64,000 bases of DNA, taken from assembly GCA_030686995.1 (NCBI GenBank), contig CM060692.1, forward strand, positions 120,440,796 to 120,504,795, written 5' to 3'. This document shows positions 12,822-23,676 of this stretch, piece by piece (position 1 is the first letter of the stretch; every line of letters starts with the position of its first letter). The position numbers and the translations under genes are program-made. Source of the DNA: Artemisia argyi (lineage: Eukaryota > Streptophyta > Magnoliopsida > Asterales > Asteraceae). The notes beneath the pieces were generated by a model, which saw only the letters and a program-made list of their open reading frames with translations, did not search any database and was not told the DNA's origin.

Positions 12822-12858
12822 TTACCTACCTCTTACAGGGAATTCCGTCCCGGAATTC
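12822..12858 (-). promoter_or_regulatory. Element C polypurine tract and pre-PPT hairpin
   Basis: In sense orientation the inverted repeat (arms GAATTCCG and CGGAATTC, loop of 3; 12840-12858) precedes a purine-rich tract that abuts the 3' LTR. The position matches the A and B hairpins, but two base pairs differ on both arms. Confidence 0.8.
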
Positions 12859-13388
12859 TAGTCTAAGATAGTTGCCACAGGTGTATAGGGAAAAGATGTG
12901 GGTACTTGGTCCGAATCTGGTCTTCGTGTTCCTTAGAAATCCTATATCTCAAGTATAACTTACTTACACCTCAGAGACAATTGTTCCCTTCATTGCATGA
13001 TTCTTCCTAAATTAGACATAGGTGATTAGGCTATGTATAATTTACGAGTAATAATGCAATGCTTGGACCAATCGACCCGTAAGATGTCCGGTCTAGTTGT
13101 TGGTTCATAGAGTTTATAAGTCAAACGGTTGATTTCCTAAATCAAGGTATGAGTGATTGCTCTAACTTAGTCAATACTAAAATGGTTCGTCGGTTTGGTG
13201 TTGAAATGGATTTTGGCCGTGCCACGAATAAAATGATAGCCAGAGTAGATGGATAATATGAAATTCAGGAAGAACTAGATAGCACAATCGACGAGGAAAT
13301 ATCACGGCGAGTTGCTTACTGAACAGAAGGTAGACCTAAGTCGTGAGAAAGACGAACACTTAAAGGTGACATCACTTAGTACAACCAA
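12859..13388 (-). other. Element C 3' internal spacer with conserved hairpin
   Basis: No coding sequence was recognised. It holds the hairpin at 13009-13043. Where pol would be expected there is only this spacer, so pol has been deleted. Confidence 0.65.
13009..13043 (-). repeat. Conserved gypsy hairpin (C copy)
   Basis: 13-bp arms (AAATTAGACATAG at 13009-13021 and its near-complement at 13031-13043, one mismatch) around a 9-base loop. The same hairpin in the same element orientation is found in B (37199-37231) and A (45625-45657). Confidence 0.82.
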
Positions 13389-14235
13389 GTGCTTAAGGAA
13401 TTTGGATGGTTAAACTCTAAACTTCATCAGTCTGCTGCGTTGTTGAGAATTGTTGTTGTTGTTGCGGTGATTGCTGGTGTTGCTACGATGGTTGTTGTCG
13501 TGGTGATGGGTGATTCTTTTATTATCGAGTTTCCTCTTGAGCTCCTTGCATTTGACCTCTTGGTCCAATAGCCTCTGAGCAAGTTTCATTGCTACTTCCA
13601 GGGTTGGCGGGTTTGATGAGGTGACATCTCCTTCAATGCTCCAAGGGAGTACTTCTCCAAAGTTTTCTCAAGGTCAGGCACCATCGATGGGCATAGTATC
13701 TTAAGTTCCTGAAACCTTCGGTTGTAAGTTCTCAGATTGATTCCCTTTACTACCAACACATAGAATTCATCCTCAAGCTTCCTCAATTCCGAATGAGGAC
13801 AATACTTCTTTAATATCTTGGTCTTGAATTCAGTCCATGAGAGTTGATATGCTGTCGTTGCTCCTAGAGTCTGAACAATAGTATTCCACTAAGATCTTGC
13901 CCTAGAGTTCCCGTTGCGAAGCTAACTTTGTTGTTTTCTGAGCATCTACTTCTTTAGAAGATCGTTTCACATCGCTCAAACCATTGGGCTAATTCGGATA
14001 TTCCTTCGGTACCTTTGAAGTATGTGGGTTGGCGTGCTATAAAGTCTTTATAGGTGTGGTAACGAGGTGCGGGTGTCGCGTTTCCAGCCATTTGTGTGCC
14101 AGTATCTCTTTGGCGGGCTTGTTCGGTTAAGACGGCATTGACACCATCAGCAATTGCTTGCTGTATCGCTGTTGGGGTCATAACTTCGGGGTTTGTTGGC
14201 GTAGTGGTTGTGGTTGTTCTTCTAGTTTTAGCCAT
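13389..14235 (-). pseudogene. gag: Element C Gag, truncated and frameshifted
   Basis: It starts at the ATG at 14235. The N-terminal segment opens with a Thr-rich run and TAIQQAIADGVNAVL, then DFIARQPTYFKGTEG and ELAQWFERCE, the usual plant gypsy Gag capsid start. The frame breaks near 13954, and the following segment (WTEFKTKILKKYCPHSE, then YNRRFQELKILCPSMVPD at 13592-13786) is in another frame. The 3' part degrades into a Gln/His-rich stretch near 13440-13500. No zinc knuckle was found, although Gag of this group normally has two. The protein would form the virus-like particle. Capture by a related element's Gag would be needed for movement. Confidence 0.82.
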
Positions 14236-14510
14236 GTTGCTATCATCGACGGAAGAAAGACGTATGTTTAAATTTCATACTGACCAAGTTAAGTTAGAAT
14301 ACTTCTTATGCAACCAAGAATAGGTTATAATCATAACAACTTAGTCAATGCGAAATTTAAATTAAGATGTGTCACAGCAGGTCGGAAGGACAAACATAAA
14401 TCGATGTCATTACAACATTTATTAATACTTGCTTGAATGTTTACAAAACATCATATGACAAGATTCCTTCTTAATAGAACGTTGGTTCGTTAAGCTGACA
14501 AGTCTCAGAT
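14236..14510 (-). other. Spacer between coiled-coil ORF and Gag in C
   Basis: No feature recognised. It corresponds in place to the spacer between A's acidic ORF and Gag (43503-43826). Confidence 0.5.
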
Positions 14511-14912
14511 TCATGGTTTTCCTAAGGTTTTGTCCATACGGTTTTGGAGTTCTTGAATGGCAGTGGTCATAGTTTCGATGGTTTGATCTCTTGCTCTTTC
14601 CCTAGTTAGGGATTCTTGTAAGGCTTGCCTAAGATACGCATTCTCCATGTCAATCCTCTCAATTTCATGGTCCAGGGCTCTCATCATTATTTCCGTCGAA
14701 GTGTTGGCTCCACACAATGCTCCTATAAACTCCATTGGTTCCCAAAACTGAGTATCCATCTGTTCAAATACAGCCTTCGTAGCTAACTGGTCAATTACGA
14801 AGTTCTCAATCTTATCTATAAGAGTCTCGACGTATTCACGAAGAAAGTCGTTGAAAGTGTCGGTAATAGTTTCGATTCGATTCTCGTGTCGGGCAAGTCT
14901 ATCTGCCAACAA
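14511..14912 (-). CDS. Small coiled-coil ORF upstream of Gag in element C
   Basis: 133 codons from the ATG at 14912, ending 275 bases before the Gag start. I do not recognise a family. The sequence is hydrophilic and rich in Glu, Arg, Thr and Met with heptad-like spacing, especially the C-terminal half after DHEIERIDMENAYLRQAL, so a coiled coil is likely. No signal peptide, membrane segment or Cys motif is seen. Element A has a different small acidic ORF at the same place relative to its Gag, so a pre-gag ORF may be a recurring feature of this gypsy group. The function is unknown, and it could be a degraded part of a longer Gag N-terminal region. Confidence 0.5.
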   Translation of the reverse strand: MLADRLARHENRIETITDTFNDFLREYVETLIDKIENFVIDQLATKAVFEQMDTQFWEPMEFIGALCGANTSTEIMMRALDHEIERIDMENAYLRQALQESLTRERARDQTIETMTTAIQELQNRMDKTLGKP

Positions 14913-14984
14913 GGGTATAGTGTGATGAAGGGGTGAATAAATAGTTATTCCTAATCCTGAGTGGTTTTAATTGTTCTTTCTAGC

Positions 14985-15130
14985 TTAACGTATCTGCTAC
15001 TACATTAGCTTCTTCTTTTTAATTGTTCCTTTCAGCTTAACGTATCTACTACTACATTAGCTTTTCTTGGGTGATAGCGAATCTTACAGCCATAATTGTT
15101 GAGTAGCTCTAACTAGCGGCGTTGTCATGA
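14985..15130 (-). pseudogene. RNase H C-terminal scrap in element C, out of order
   Basis: On the minus strand a short stretch reads LLNNYGCKIRYHPRKANVV and then VDTLS. This is the end of the gypsy RT-RNase H domain, normally ELL.DYDCEIRYHPGKANVVADALSRK. The last part is duplicated in tandem (two copies of a segment containing TTAACGTATCT at about 14995 and 15047). In sense order the scrap lies upstream of Gag, whereas RNase H belongs downstream. This implies rearrangement while pol was being lost. Confidence 0.6.
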
Positions 15131-15846
15131 CTTGAGAAAACAATTTCATTTTAAATGAAGATTGTTTATTCTATCGTGTTTGTGATCTAATTATTCTATT
15201 GTCTCATGAAAATCTGTGGGGTAACCGACCCGGTTAGACAAAAATTTGTCTGTAACAGATGTTTAACAAGGAGGGTTTCGGATAAAAGTGATAGACGTAG
15301 AGAAGGTTGATGAACTTCAGCTTTTGTTTTGGTGGGAGGTCTAAAGTCTTTCAGTTTAATTATGTTTCTTGACAAGTTAAAAGAAGGCTTTGATACTAAG
15401 AGGACTATTTGGGGGTTTTCTACGCAAATAACTCCTATGTGGATGTAAGGTTGAACCGCTGAAGGAATCTCTTTCCGTTCTTAAAGCAAGTATGCTTCTC
15501 AAGCTTTTCCTTTACTCTTACTATAGCAGGCACACGCAAAACTCTCTATTTGGATTTTTACTGGAATCAATATGTCTAAACATAAGGTAGTGTTTTCACG
15601 ACTTACTAAACGGGGGATCAAAATCTTTGCGCAGTAGCGGAGGGCGAAGCGAATGTAGGGGATATAGCCTATTCAGGGAAGGAAGATGGGTTGGACTCGC
15701 TCTAGTTCATGGTATGGGTAAAAACAGTCCTAATGACTTTGAGTGAAGATATGCTTATATGGCACGAAATGCCGATCAAATTCGTTGAACAAGGGATGTG
15801 CATTCAAAAATGCCTATAGTTCTGCTCTAGTAAGGAGTTCATGGAT
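15131..15846 (-). other. Unassigned internal DNA of element C
   Basis: Stop codons fill all frames and I recognise no domain. It may be decayed pol or leader. Confidence 0.5.
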
Positions 15847-16056
15847 CTATTGATAGAAGATAGTAGGTGGTGATGGTGATAGCACAGGTGGTATAAGTGG
15901 TTGTGGCACAACTGATTCCGGTGGTGGTATGACAAGAGCTGGTAGTGATATAAGAAGAATTTGCTTCATACGGCTGAAGTTGTCGAATTTTCCTATTTCG
16001 GTGAATTGGATCAGGTGATATTGAAGGGGAAGCCTATAAATCCGATTACAAGACAA
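15847..16056 (-). other. Short Pro/Ser-rich open frame near C's PBS
   Basis: 69 codons on the sense strand with a Pro/Ser/Val-rich C-terminal half (LVIPPPESVVPQPLIPPV). Such Pro-rich stretches occur in N-terminal Gag-region sequence of Asteraceae gypsy elements, so it may be a remnant. I do not claim it as a functional gene. Confidence 0.35.
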
Positions 16057-16290
16057 TAGGGTGGGAATATGAAGACATGGTATTTGTAATAATCCCGATT
16101 AGTAAATATAAGTCATTAGTATAATTATAACATGTTAACATATATACAAAATCATGTAAAAGTAATGTCTCTACCAGATATTGGAAACACGTAGGCACGG
16201 AGGGCATAAGGTGGTATTTTGTAAAAGTGGTCCGTTTTAAAAGTGTAGTTATAGTCCAATGTTCAAAACACTTGGTTCACTATAACTGTA

Positions 16291-16305
16291 GCTCTGATGC
16301 CAATC
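16291..16305 (-). promoter_or_regulatory. Element C primer-binding site
   Basis: The plus strand reads GCTCTGATGCCAAT next to the 5' LTR. The sense strand therefore reads ATTGGCATCAGAGC, matching initiator Met tRNA with one change from the usual ATTGGTATCAGAGC. Confidence 0.88.
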
Positions 16306-17884
16306 TGTAACACCCCCAAAATCATCACGTCAGCGGAAGACTTAAAATGTCAGCGGAAGAATTTTTGGGTGTTACTTCGAGGATCTTTATCACAATCATA
16401 GAAAACAACACAAAAGTGACGCTTTAAAGTTTAATTTATTCAAAATACCAAATATTCGAGACATCAAGATGTTTCATAGTTTAAACAACAAATTTATTTG
16501 AAATGTGTCAAAACGTTTATTTAAGCCCATGCCGGGTTACAAGCCCACTCCGTGCCTTCAAGTTCCTTCTTGTGTTAGTTACCTGAGATAAACACATGCT
16601 AAAAGTGTCAACACAAAGGTTGGTGAGTTCATAGAGTTTATAGTTTCGAATATCGATTTCCAAAATCAAAGAGTTTAAGATTCCATAGAAGTTATCATAA
16701 CAGTTGATTATCAAATTTAAGTGTGGGTAAATCCAAAATATTCATAGTTTAAATCGTTAATTTATCAAAATCAGAAAATGAGTGATTTCCTTATTAATTC
16801 AAAAATAGTCCGTTGGTTTGCCCTTCACCGGGTCAACACCAAAATAATAGTTTGTTTGACCTAATCTGGTCAACACCAAAATAGTTTGTTCGTTTGCCAA
16901 TTATTAATAGTTTTCCTGCTATATAGTGAGCACAATCCCATAGTTTAATAAAACAGTGGGCTACAGCATTGTACACCCCAAACATCAGTCGTTGTAATAC
17001 TGTATCATGACTACAGTATTACCGTTCTATTGCTCTAAGCTCATGACACTCAACGATTAACAGGCATCAAAATTATCCATAATAATGATGTAAAACAGTG
17101 GCCTTCAGGATAGGTATTTACCAGTAACCTATGAAATCAAATAGCGTGCATTTGGTGGCTTTCCTCTAGCGACCAAATGGGGATTGTCAATCCCTAATGG
17201 ATCTATTCACAACTACTTACGCTCACCCTTTAGGTGATTAAGGTGCATGAACGAGGGACTTTTGGTAATCGGTACTTAGGCAATAGAGATCAAATATAGC
17301 ATACCATTGAAAAATCACTTGTAATCATGTCTATAGCAGGTATTTCCTTATGAGATATAAAAATGTGTAAACCAGTAAAGTTTATATGAAATACAGTCAT
17401 GTATTTAGTTAATGAATACTTGTAAAAGTAAAAAAAAACAGTAGTTAAGCATCCATCTCCCCCAAAAACGTTTATAAACCATTGTAAAACAAGTAAAAGT
17501 AGGGGCTATGACTCACCTTAGTAGCACAGTAGTAGTGGTAGTAACATAATCTCAACGATGCAAGGCAACGGCTTCACACACAACCTAAAAGATATGGTAT
17601 GTTTTAGTTGATAGTCTAAATCTAGTTTTATCGCGAATATTAGTCATTCAGTTGTGATTAAAACTCGTGTTCGTTTAAATGCTTGAAGTTCAAGAACAAA
17701 GTTATATATACATATAACTTGTGAGTGTAATGATCGATGATCGATGTGCGATGGGAAAATCATCATGAATAAGTCGAAGTATGTATACGATGTCTTTATG
17801 ATGTTAGTTTTAAAAGAAAAGAAATAAACGTATCGTTATATATATATCGTTAAAATTAATTATAGTTACGCGAATATTTATATC

Positions 17885-17973
<89 letters not shown>

Positions 17974-20900
17974 TTAAATTTATAAGAGTTTTATACTAAA
18001 CATGTGTATTTATATATAAAATACTAATATTAATAATACTACAGAAAATCCCTTCAAGTTTTAAAATGTTACCTTTTTAACCCTAACGGTCTAACTTTAA
18101 CGCCGTTAGTCCAAAATTGACGATTGTTCCATTTTAAATCCAATTACTATCACTATTTACATTTTTCAAAACCAAGTTTTTATATTAACAGTTTGTAACC
18201 TTTGACAGTTTCTACTGTAAGTTTCCAAGATTTAAGCTTTTAGTCCCTCGGTTAATAAAATTTGCAAAGTTAGTCCAAAAGTTACCAAATTCAAAACTTA
18301 ACATTTTTACTTCTTAAATAAGCTCCTGACAGCTTATTTAACTTATCAAAACTGCTTATTAGTTTAAAAATCACTTATTTCACCAAATGGGCCTTAATGA
18401 GACACTTCTAAGGCCCGTTAACATTTTTAGATCCGTTGGGCTTACGAAAGTTTTGGGCCTGGACTTGGGCTTATTTTTATGTCACAAAAATGTTGTAGTT
18501 GAGCTGTTGAGACCAGCTTATCAAATAAGCTCAAAATAAGCTTAACGGGCTAACTAGCCCAATCGTTAGTTTTATAATAGTTATAGAAATAGATTTTTGT
18601 TCGATCAAAATAGCCCTTGAAATTAGCTTATACGAGTTTATAAAATCAAACAAAAAGTGTTACTCGATTGTTAGCTATGTTGTCAATGGGGTTGAGCTAA
18701 GAAAAGGATATATCATGTGTCGAAATATTTATATACGAGGCCAAAGTAAACGGCCAAAGTCATATCCAAACAGTTACAAGTTCCAAAAATATTCTTAGTG
18801 TTTTTAATATAGTCGAATAGGTCAAGGTGACTTATAAACGTGTCGTTTTTATTATGTATACGTTATTTTTAGTTTCAAAACTTTACCATTCTCGTTTGTT
18901 AGTATATTGAATATATAGATGGTCGAATAAAAAGTATATATTACGTTTTTACTTAACGAGATAACGGATCAAAGTAAAGTGCCAAAAATAGAAAGTTATT
19001 GAAATGAAAACATGAATTAGGTGTCGTGTAGACTTACTTCACTTCAAAAGGGGGCGTAAAACTTAGAGTGTGGTTCGAACAAATGTAAATGGAGGTTTTG
19101 GATCGACTTGTGGCCAAGTAAGGATGTAGGATGAGTGATGACGCTCCTTGAACTTGTCTCTAGCCCTTCGAACTCCTTGCCAACTTTCTGTCCCGTTTCA
19201 TGGTATGCTTCGGCTTATATTTTGTTATCGGGTTCGTTTGGGTGTGTGTTATCAACTGAGGTTGGATGTAAAGCTTATATAATGAGTTTAGTGAGTGAAT
19301 AGAAGCCAAGATCATCTATGGTTGAGGGTTAGATCGAACGAAATGCATATTGCCTCCAAAATCAACCAATCAGGGGTTTACAAGGTTAGGTTGTGTAAGA
19401 TTTTCGTTTCTGTCATTCCTGACATATTATATTACGTGTATAGGTGTTTTGTAGGGATTGGGGAGCAAGGATGGCTCGTAAGAGAGCTTGATACATGTTT
19501 GGGTAAAAATGCCAAAGGTGAGTTTCGGGGTTTGCTTGGGTCGTTTTTCGGGTAGTGAACGTGTGAGGGAGGGTGTATTTCTTACCATTCGTGTTTCTAG
19601 GGTACTAGGTGAAACGAGAGGAGCAATAATACGTAGGTGTTATATGTTGAAATCGCAAAGAATTGGGGTGGTTTTGTGGCTGGTCGCGACTGGGAAAGAA
19701 AAGAAAGGAAACAAAAATATCAAGGGTGCGCTTGGGCTTTGGCCTGGTGGGCTCGTTTGGTGAATCAGGCCCATCAGCGAAAAAGAAAAGAAAAGAGATA
19801 ATTACAAGGGTCCATTTGGCTATCTGTTGGGTTTAATTCAGGCCCAAACAAAAGAAAAATAATTATGGGTCCGTTTGGTGGTAATTGAGGGTTAAGTGAA
19901 AGGTTTGATGAGTTTCGTTTATAGTTTGGGAAATATGAGAGTGATTGTGTACGTATAAGTGTATGTAAATATGAGCTTGCATGTGAAGACTTATATAGTG
20001 AGTTTTTGAAGGTATATACAAGGTAGGTTCTTATGAGTTGTTAGATCGAATGGTTTGCATGTTGCCTCTCCTAGTATCAAATCGAGAAGTTACAAGTGTA
20101 AATGGATAACGAGAAGTGTGAATTAGTTTCTGACAAGTGATATAACGTTTAGTATTGGGTTTGTGTTGATTGGGGAGCAAGGGAGGTGATGCACATGGTT
20201 TCTAGGTTACATTTGAGGGAGTAATCAAGTGAGGGAGGTGGTGTAAGAGTTTTGCACATGTAGTAGTACTTAATTTTGAGTCCAGGTTGTATTTTAAAGA
20301 TAACAGCTTGGGATTGCGTTTTTGGTTTAAAATCTCGCGAGTCTAAACGTAAAACATTATTTCGGACAACTTTCATGCTTTACACTTTTCCTGGTTCGGA
20401 CCAGAAGAGCCTTAAACTTAGGATTTAAATTCGTTACAGAAAGTTGGTGGTTTATTAGAATTTATACGAAGTGTTATTACTATTTGTGTTAATTTGAGAT
20501 TGTGTAAGGTGCCTTAACTTGATCAATATTCTAGTATAGCAATTATATTTAAAAGTTGATAACAATTGTCATTCATGGTTCTTAGAAGCATGGAAACTAG
20601 AGTTGTTAAATAAAAGGGATATGTCGTGTGTAAAAGTTATAATCAACTAAGCTAAAGCAAACATGTACTTGTGATTTATAAATATAATAGTTAGAGGTGT
20701 GCTTGTTCAAAGTATCGTGTCGAGGTCCAAAAATATTAGTGAGCAATCTCGGGAATTTTCGTAGGCTCCGGAAATATATAAATATTGTTCGGTAAATATA
20801 CGAAACGTATAAATATAAACGTTTTAAATTTATTATATTATTCGCTATATTTATAGATTATCGAGGTTGTGTGTAAGCATCGTTCCTAGGTAAATGGTCA

Positions 20901-21060
20901 ATCATAAATGTTGTAGTAGTTCACATAATATGTCGTGCATAATAAATAAAAAAATAAAAAAAAAATTGTTCCCCGTAAAAATGGTATTTAAATAACGTAA
21001 CATTCTTTTATTCAAATATTGATATTTACTAATCGCATGGGAAAATTACGGGAGGTTACA
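16306..21060 (-). repeat. Element C 5' LTR
   Basis: 4,755 bp, matching 8098-12821, with a longer TA tract (17886-17971). It contains no supported gene; short open frames such as 19295-19763 and 20149-20376 recur in the partner LTR and are not recognisable. Confidence 0.93.
17886..17971. repeat. (TA)n in C 5' LTR
   Basis: A TA tract of about 86 bp, almost twice the length of the tract in the 3' LTR (9676-9721). Confidence 0.95.
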
Positions 21061-21065
21061 GGGTT
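21061..21065. other. TSD of element C (right copy)
   Basis: GGGTT, matching 8093-8097 at the left end of C. Confidence 0.9.
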
Positions 21066-21204
21066 GAATAGTTTACCGATTAAAATCTTTTTAACTTGTT
21101 AAGTTAGCTTTGAAATTTTCCGTTTGATCAAAGATATGTACACAAACGCAATATATAACATGCAAGTAAATAAAAGAAACGATCAAACCACAACACGAGT
21201 ATTT

Positions 21205-21328
21205 ATCGTGGTTCGGCTACAAGGACTCTTTTTCCTTGCCTTACGTCCATGCCCCGAGTATCCAACTCGAGAGTTTCTTTCACTAGTCAACAAGCTCCTT
21301 TCACCGGCGGAGAAAACCTTACACGTCG
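21205..21328 (-). repeat. LTR block shared by copia elements D and F
   Basis: The plus strand contains GTGGTTCGGCTACAAGGAC, CTCGAGAGTTT, CAACAAGCTCC and GGCGGAGAAAACCTTACAC in this order. The same series occurs reverse-complemented in F's LTRs (48947-49066 and the matching part of the 3' LTR) and in D's 5' LTR (33965-34086). The remaining LTR sequence differs, so this block is conserved above background. Confidence 0.75.
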
Positions 21329-21694
21329 CTTATACTTTTACCGACACAAAGCTAGATATCGAGTTCTTTACCAAAGGTACAACCACTCCCGTTAGTTCTT
21401 TACAAGGGTACAACTAGTCCCTATACACTTTGTATTTTGAGGACTAAAATACTAACCGATCACTACTGAAAATACACAATCAAATGAAGTGTAAACTACA
21501 AAAGTCTACACAATGCTAAGCTAACAAGTCTTGCAACGTTGTGTTGAATACTTGTTACTTTTAGTAAGCTTGTGAATCTCTTTGCTACAAAAAGAAACTT
21601 CACATATGAAATGTTAAGAGGTTAGATGAAAGAATGAATGTGTGTGTAAAAATATAATGTCAAGTGATGAGCCAAAATTCAACTTGTGGCTCAA

Positions 21695-21702
21695 TATTTA
21701 TA
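21695..21702 (-). promoter_or_regulatory. TATA box of element D LTR (3' copy)
   Basis: The sense strand reads TATAAATA, about 12 bp downstream of the GC-rich palindromic module. Palindromes next to the TATA box match the published Sirevirus core promoter layout. The 5' LTR equivalent is 34452-34459. Confidence 0.65.
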
Positions 21703-21713
21703 GCCAAAACCTT

Positions 21714-21790
21714 CTGCAGGTCTGGCGGATCAGGCGGACCCCTGAGAAGGGTTCCGCCCGTGTACCTCCAGGGTACCACCGGGCTTGCAG
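21714..21790 (-). repeat. CTGCAG-bounded GC-rich palindromic module, D 3' LTR
   Basis: It starts CTGCAG and ends TTGCAG. The near-palindromic core GGCGGACCCC (21733-21742) faces GGGTTCCGCC (21749-21758). It is far more GC-rich than its surroundings. Confidence 0.8.
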
Positions 21791-22164
21791 TTGGTTTTGC
21801 AATAAATCTTGCAAACCAAACAAAGTCACATCTCATTACTCTTGCAAACCAAACAATGTCACATCACATAATATCAAGTCAAACACTAAACTTGCAAGCA
21901 ACATCTAAGTAAGTCAAACACATTTCTTTCCATAAATGTATAATGACAAAACTTGCCATAAATGTGATGTGACAATTCTATTTTTAGAAAATAAGAAGTG
22001 TTGTGTTTTATGAAATGTAAAATGTAGCAAAAGTCTAGTTTATGCAAGTCTTTAAAACTAAGATTATGTTTTACTTAGAAACTAAAGTTTACATTTGTCA
22101 TTAACAAAACTTAGCGAAGATCGTAAAATATAAATAACGTTTTTAGGCGATATTTGTATTAACA

Positions 22165-22397
22165 ATCTCCCCCTTTTTGTTGATGACAAAACATACACTT
22201 TGTTTTTAAGTAACTCACAAAATCTTGGTTTTTAAGACTTAAAAAAATTATATTAAACTTGTTTTACTTAATTTATGAAAATCATATTAAGTTTTGAAAA
22301 TTCAATATATTTCTCCCCCTTTTTGTCGAAACAAAAAGTAGAGTAGCGAAGCGGAAAAATGCACTTGCTCCCCCTTGCTTGTTACTCCCCCTAAAAG
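22165..22397 (-). promoter_or_regulatory. Element D polypurine tracts (four)
   Basis: The sense strand has purine tracts at 22165-22180 (next to the LTR, AAAAAGGGGGAGAT type), 22311-22325, 22368-22376 and 22384-22397. The first is the functional PPT position. Multiple PPT-like tracts are a recognised Sirevirus trait. Confidence 0.8.
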
Positions 22398-22701
22398 GAG
22401 TGCCAAGATGGGAAACATGGATTTTGGATCCTACAAAAAAAATGGTTAGTTGGTGATATATATAAGCTTGTAGTTACCACACACACTGCAACCACAATGA
22501 CAACATAAACATGATCAACCAACAATGCACGAAAGTAAGTAGAAAGAATTAGCATTCCAAGTAAAATTTGGACTTATAAAAGTCAAAAGACAAGAAATGG
22601 GTAAAATTCTTCTACTTCTAAAAACTTTAAAAAAAATAACCAAGAAAGAAAAATAAAAGCCTAGTTTCTTAAATTGGGGCAAACGGCCTCCAAATGGTTC
22701 T
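22398..22701 (-). other. Element D 3' noncoding region
   Basis: No gene recognised between the PPT cluster and the tail ORF. Confidence 0.5.
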
Positions 22702-22983
22702 CTAGGGTTTGTTTGGGTGGGAAAGGGCATCCAAACGTTCGGTGACGTGTTGGAATGCAAACCGGGGTTCATCTTGGAGTTGGTGAAGCAACGTTTTGAT
22801 GCTTGCACCCATTTGCTCACAATTTGAGCAAACATGGGGATGAGTGGGTGGAAATGGGTTGGCATTAGTTTCTTGGTTTGAGGGTTGATTGGTTTGTGGT
22901 TCTTGGGTGGATGATGGGTTTGGTATTGAGTCAAGCAATGTGGTTTGAAATTCCATTGCTTGATGGAGATGGTTTTCAACCAT
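22702..22983 (-). CDS. Small tail ORF of element D with H-x-H-x-C-x2-C motif
   Basis: 93 codons from the ATG at 22983, about 540 bp before the 3' LTR in sense direction. It has a Gln/Asn/Pro-rich N-terminal half, then HPHVCSNCEQ and a short predicted helix (IKTLLHQLQDEPRFAFQHVTERL). The family is unknown to me. Element F carries a 210-codon ORF at the same place with HTHFCPCC followed by a helix. The shared pattern suggests a related protein, perhaps a zinc-binding or disulfide-linked tail of the third ORF. A longer overlapping frame at 22515-23114 has none of these traits. Confidence 0.45.
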   Translation of the reverse strand: MVENHLHQAMEFQTTLLDSIPNPSSTQEPQTNQPSNQETNANPFPPTHPHVCSNCEQMGASIKTLLHQLQDEPRFAFQHVTERLDALSHPNKP

Positions 22984-23676
22984 GTTTTGGATATCCTCAT
23001 ATGAAGGAAATAAAGACTCAAAGGTTTGAGGTTGTTATGGCTAAATTTGAATTTTGGCGGGAATTGGTTTTGGTTAAGTTTATGGAAGAAGGAGTATCCT
23101 ATTATGCTAAACACATTGCAAGTAATGGGTTTCTACCTAAAGGATTGGATTTTGGTGTTTGGATGTTGAATTGGTGAAAATGAAAACAAAAATTCTGCAG
23201 ATTGCTGGCGGCACCCTCAGAATACACAGGCGGAACCCATTTGAGGGTGCCGCCTGGTCCGTTGGGCCAATGCTGGAATTCCCAAAATTTACACTGTCGG
23301 AACCCAATATTGGGTACCGCCAGATCCGCCAGACCCAAAAAAATTGGCAGTCCGCGTTTTTGACCCGCGAGACGATTTTCAAAATTTTCGAAAACTCCTA
23401 AAATCAAAAAGATAAGGCATTTCTGGTTGAGCAATGCAAAAAATAGACACGTAAACATGCATTTCATAGGACTTTGACCTTGAGGTCGAGAATTTCAGTA
23501 TACTTAGTGAAATTTGACAACTTACCAAGAGTTGTCTACCTGCATCAAAGTTAGATACTACATGTTCCAAATTGTATCAAACATTGTACTAACACACAAA
23601 TTCATCACAAATATTGTTTAAACAACCAAATTTGTTCAAATAGCACCTAGTGCCAAATATTCCTACACACCCGCAC
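22984..23676 (-). other. D spacer between Athila-like ORF and tail ORF
   Basis: No coding sequence supported; it contains a double palindromic module at 23195-23336. Confidence 0.55.
23195..23336 (-). repeat. Double GC-rich palindromic module in D, post-pol
   Basis: It begins CTGCAG. Core 1 is GGCGGAACCC (23229-23238) facing GGGTGCCGCC (23245-23254). Core 2 is CGGAACCCA (23298-23306) facing TGGGTACCG (23311-23319). It ends near CCGCCAGACCC. Confidence 0.8.

Larger units (their letters stand above)
8098..21060 (-). mobile_element. Element C: minus-strand non-autonomous gypsy with 4.7-kb LTRs
   Basis: The ends are TGTAAC and GTTACA, with the duplication GGGTT at 8093-8097 and 21061-21065. The 5' LTR is 16306-21060 and the 3' LTR is 8098-12821; they differ by roughly 1-2 percent in the segments compared, plus TA-tract length. 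The internal region is only about 3.5 kb and holds a PBS, an RNase H scrap, a coiled-coil ORF, a truncated Gag and a PPT. LTRs make up nearly three quarters of the element. No RT or integrase was found, so it must be mobilised in trans if at all. Confidence 0.91.
21066..22164 (-). repeat. Element D 3' LTR, main part
   Basis: 1,099 bp, continuing the 23 bp at 8075-8097 and matching 33823-34921. It contains the palindromic module (21714-21790), a TATA box on the sense strand (21695-21702) and a block near 21205-21328 shared with element F's LTR. An antisense open frame, 21124-21417, is only a by-product of that block. Confidence 0.93.

Noticed and set aside
14511..14912. Calling C's coiled-coil ORF a host gene
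   Set aside because: It lies in the element's sense strand between the PBS and Gag and has no intron or host-gene features; it is left as an element ORF of unknown function.
21124..21417. 97-codon plus-strand frame in D's LTR (also at 33881-34204)
   Set aside because: It is antisense to D and arises from the conserved LTR block; F has a similar antisense frame for the same reason. No sign of an independent gene.
21642..21912. Two overlapping plus-strand frames in D's LTR (also 34399-34669)
   Set aside because: They run over the palindromic module and are antisense; they overlap each other in different frames and look like chance.
22515..23114. 199-codon minus-strand frame in D
   Set aside because: It overlaps the better-supported tail ORF in another frame, is rich in Lys/Phe/Leu without a recognisable domain, and has no counterpart in F.
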